The translations under genes were made by a program, and so were the position numbers. From positions 1 through 6,941 of the forward strand of contig CAMJKC010000091.1 of the NCBI GenBank assembly GCA_946406305.1: DNA of 6,941 nt, in the 5' to 3' direction. Numbering within the stretch: position 1 is the first letter of the stretch; each line of letters starts with the position of its first letter. The DNA is from an uncultured Lachnospiraceae bacterium. Lineage in GTDB: Bacteria > Bacillota > Clostridia > Lachnospirales > Lachnospiraceae. The notes beneath the pieces are model-generated. The model was not told where the DNA came from and ran no database searches. It saw only the letters and a program-made list of their open reading frames with translations. Positions 5,880-6,941 of this stretch are shown piece by piece.

Positions 5880-6890
5880 ATGAGTAAATTTATAATACCT
5901 AATAATTATAAACCAGAATTAAATCTTCACGATACTCAAGTTGGAATAAAAATTGTAAAAGATTTTTTTCAACAATCTTTAGCATATGAATTAGATTTGC
6001 TAAGAGTATCTGCTCCACTTTTTGTAGAACCATCATCTGGCTTAAATGACAATTTAAATGGAGTAGAGAGACCAGTAGATTTTGATATAAAAGAAATAAA
6101 AAATAAAAAAGCTGAAGTCGTTCATTCTCTTGCAAAGTGGAAGAGGTATGCACTTGGAAGATATGGCTTTAAGCCTGGAAATGGTTTATATACAGATATG
6201 ATAGCAATAAGGAGAGATGAGGATACAGATAATATACATTCATATTATGTTGACCAATGGGATTGGGAAAAAATTATAGAGAAAAAAGATAGAAATATTG
6301 AAACTCTAAAAGATACAGTAAAACATATTTATGAAGCATTAAAGAAAACAGAAAAGTATATGGCAATACAATTTAGTTATATTGAGGAAATGTTGCCAAA
6401 AGAAATATTTTTTATTACATCAGAAGAACTCTTAAAAATGTATCCAAATGATACTGCTAAAGAGAGAGAAAAAAAGATTGCAAAAGAAAAAGGAGCAGTC
6501 TTCATAATGAAAATAGGTGGAAATCTCTCAAATGGAGAAAAGCACGATAACCGTGCTCCAGACTATGACGATTGGGAATTAAATGGAGACATAATTGTAT
6601 ATTATCCATTGCTTGATATAGGACTTGAATTATCATCTATGGGAATAAGGGTTGATGAAGATTCTCTCTTGAAGCAATTAACTATTTCAAATTGTTTAGA
6701 GAGAAAAGATTTACCATTTCACAAAGCAATATTTGAGAAAAAAATTCCGTATACTATAGGTGGAGGAATTGGACAAAGTAGAATTTGTATGTTTTTCTTA
6801 AGAAAAGCGCATATAGGCGAAGTTCACTGCTCAATATGGCCAGATGATATGATAGATGAAGCAAAAAAATATGGCATAGTTCTATTATAA
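5880..6890 (+). CDS. asnA: Aspartate-ammonia ligase (ammonia-dependent asparagine synthetase A)
   Basis: AsnA joins aspartate and free ammonia using ATP, releasing AMP and pyrophosphate, to make asparagine (EC 6.3.1.1). It is a cytoplasmic dimer related to class II aminoacyl-tRNA synthetases. The 336 residues compare with 330 in E. coli and match it in all core blocks: VHSLAKWKR (81-89), GLYTDM (102-107), VDQWDWE (124-130), KHDNRAPDYDDW (221-232), LNGDI (234-238), ELSSMGIRVD (250-259) and the class II motif 3 segment GGGIGQSR (294-301). There is no glutaminase domain, so ammonia is the nitrogen source. AAGGAGGA (5861-5868) precedes the ATG by 11-12 bases, slightly long spacing. It is the last gene of the operon in view. 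In the 51 bases after it only a weak inverted repeat is seen (ACATAAA 6915-6921 with TTTATGT 6932-6938), so the operon end is not resolved. Confidence 0.97.
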   Translation: MSKFIIPNNYKPELNLHDTQVGIKIVKDFFQQSLAYELDLLRVSAPLFVEPSSGLNDNLNGVERPVDFDIKEIKNKKAEVVHSLAKWKRYALGRYGFKPGNGLYTDMIAIRRDEDTDNIHSYYVDQWDWEKIIEKKDRNIETLKDTVKHIYEALKKTEKYMAIQFSYIEEMLPKEIFFITSEELLKMYPNDTAKEREKKIAKEKGAVFIMKIGGNLSNGEKHDNRAPDYDDWELNGDIIVYYPLLDIGLELSSMGIRVDEDSLLKQLTISNCLERKDLPFHKAIFEKKIPYTIGGGIGQSRICMFFLRKAHIGEVHCSIWPDDMIDEAKKYGIVLL

Positions 6891-6941
6891 AAATTATAAT
6901 TATATTAGAAAATCACATAAAAAGTGTAGTATTTATGTTAT

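Noticed and set aside
5334..6153. Reverse-strand ORFs inside the DUF1015 gene and asnA
   Set aside because: Shadows of conserved genes; no ribosome binding site or domain evidence.
6915..6938. Terminator after asnA
   Set aside because: Only a 7-bp AT-rich inverted repeat (ACATAAA/TTTATGT) with a 10-base loop, and no T-run follows before the window ends.
1..6941. Mobile element, CRISPR array, tRNA or rRNA gene
   Set aside because: No transposase or integrase, no regularly spaced repeats, and no tRNA or rRNA-like sequence was seen; the genes are ordinary metabolic and RNA-modification types.

Overview
This is an AT-rich, Gram-positive-looking stretch of DNA with strong AGGAGG ribosome binding sites, codon use biased to A/T, and tightly packed genes all on the + strand. 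The protein sequences and the low G+C point to a clostridial Firmicute, most likely the Peptostreptococcaceae / Clostridioides difficile group. That assignment comes from memory of the families and was not searched.

Layout. Positions 1-153 hold the last 50 codons of an unidentified gene, closed by a strong intrinsic terminator (165-198). A promoter with an extended -10 box (207-212) follows at once and places transcription start on, or within a base or two of, the first plausible ATG (219) of a U32-family gene, so that mRNA is probably leaderless. The U32 gene (219-1490) and the gene overlapping it (1477-2259) together look like one large RlhA/YdcP-type U32 protein split in two. The first carries the cysteine-rich U32 core plus the DUF3656-like domain. 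The second carries the C-terminal domain with four cysteines and the family's usual GH-containing C-terminus.

Positions 2260-2460 are a 201-base leader ahead of a four-gene biosynthetic operon. It holds a promoter with consensus boxes, a possible 24-codon leader peptide with three Ser and three Asn codons packed into eight, a perfect 20-base palindrome, and an intrinsic terminator ending directly at the serC Shine-Dalgarno sequence. A competing antiterminator pairing starts at the stop codon of the small ORF. This has the architecture of ribosome-mediated attenuation, and it is the most interesting candidate in the window.

The operon is serC (2461-3543), serA with an ACT domain (3546-4709), a DUF1015 protein (4709-5872) and asnA (5880-6890), with gaps of 2, -1 and 7 bases. 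SerA oxidises 3-phosphoglycerate and SerC transaminates the product to phosphoserine. No serB phosphatase is present; a DUF1015 protein sits in that place. AsnA makes asparagine from aspartate and free ammonia. The operon therefore joins serine and asparagine synthesis, the two amino acids whose codons are concentrated in the candidate leader peptide. The last 51 bases (6891-6941) hold no gene.
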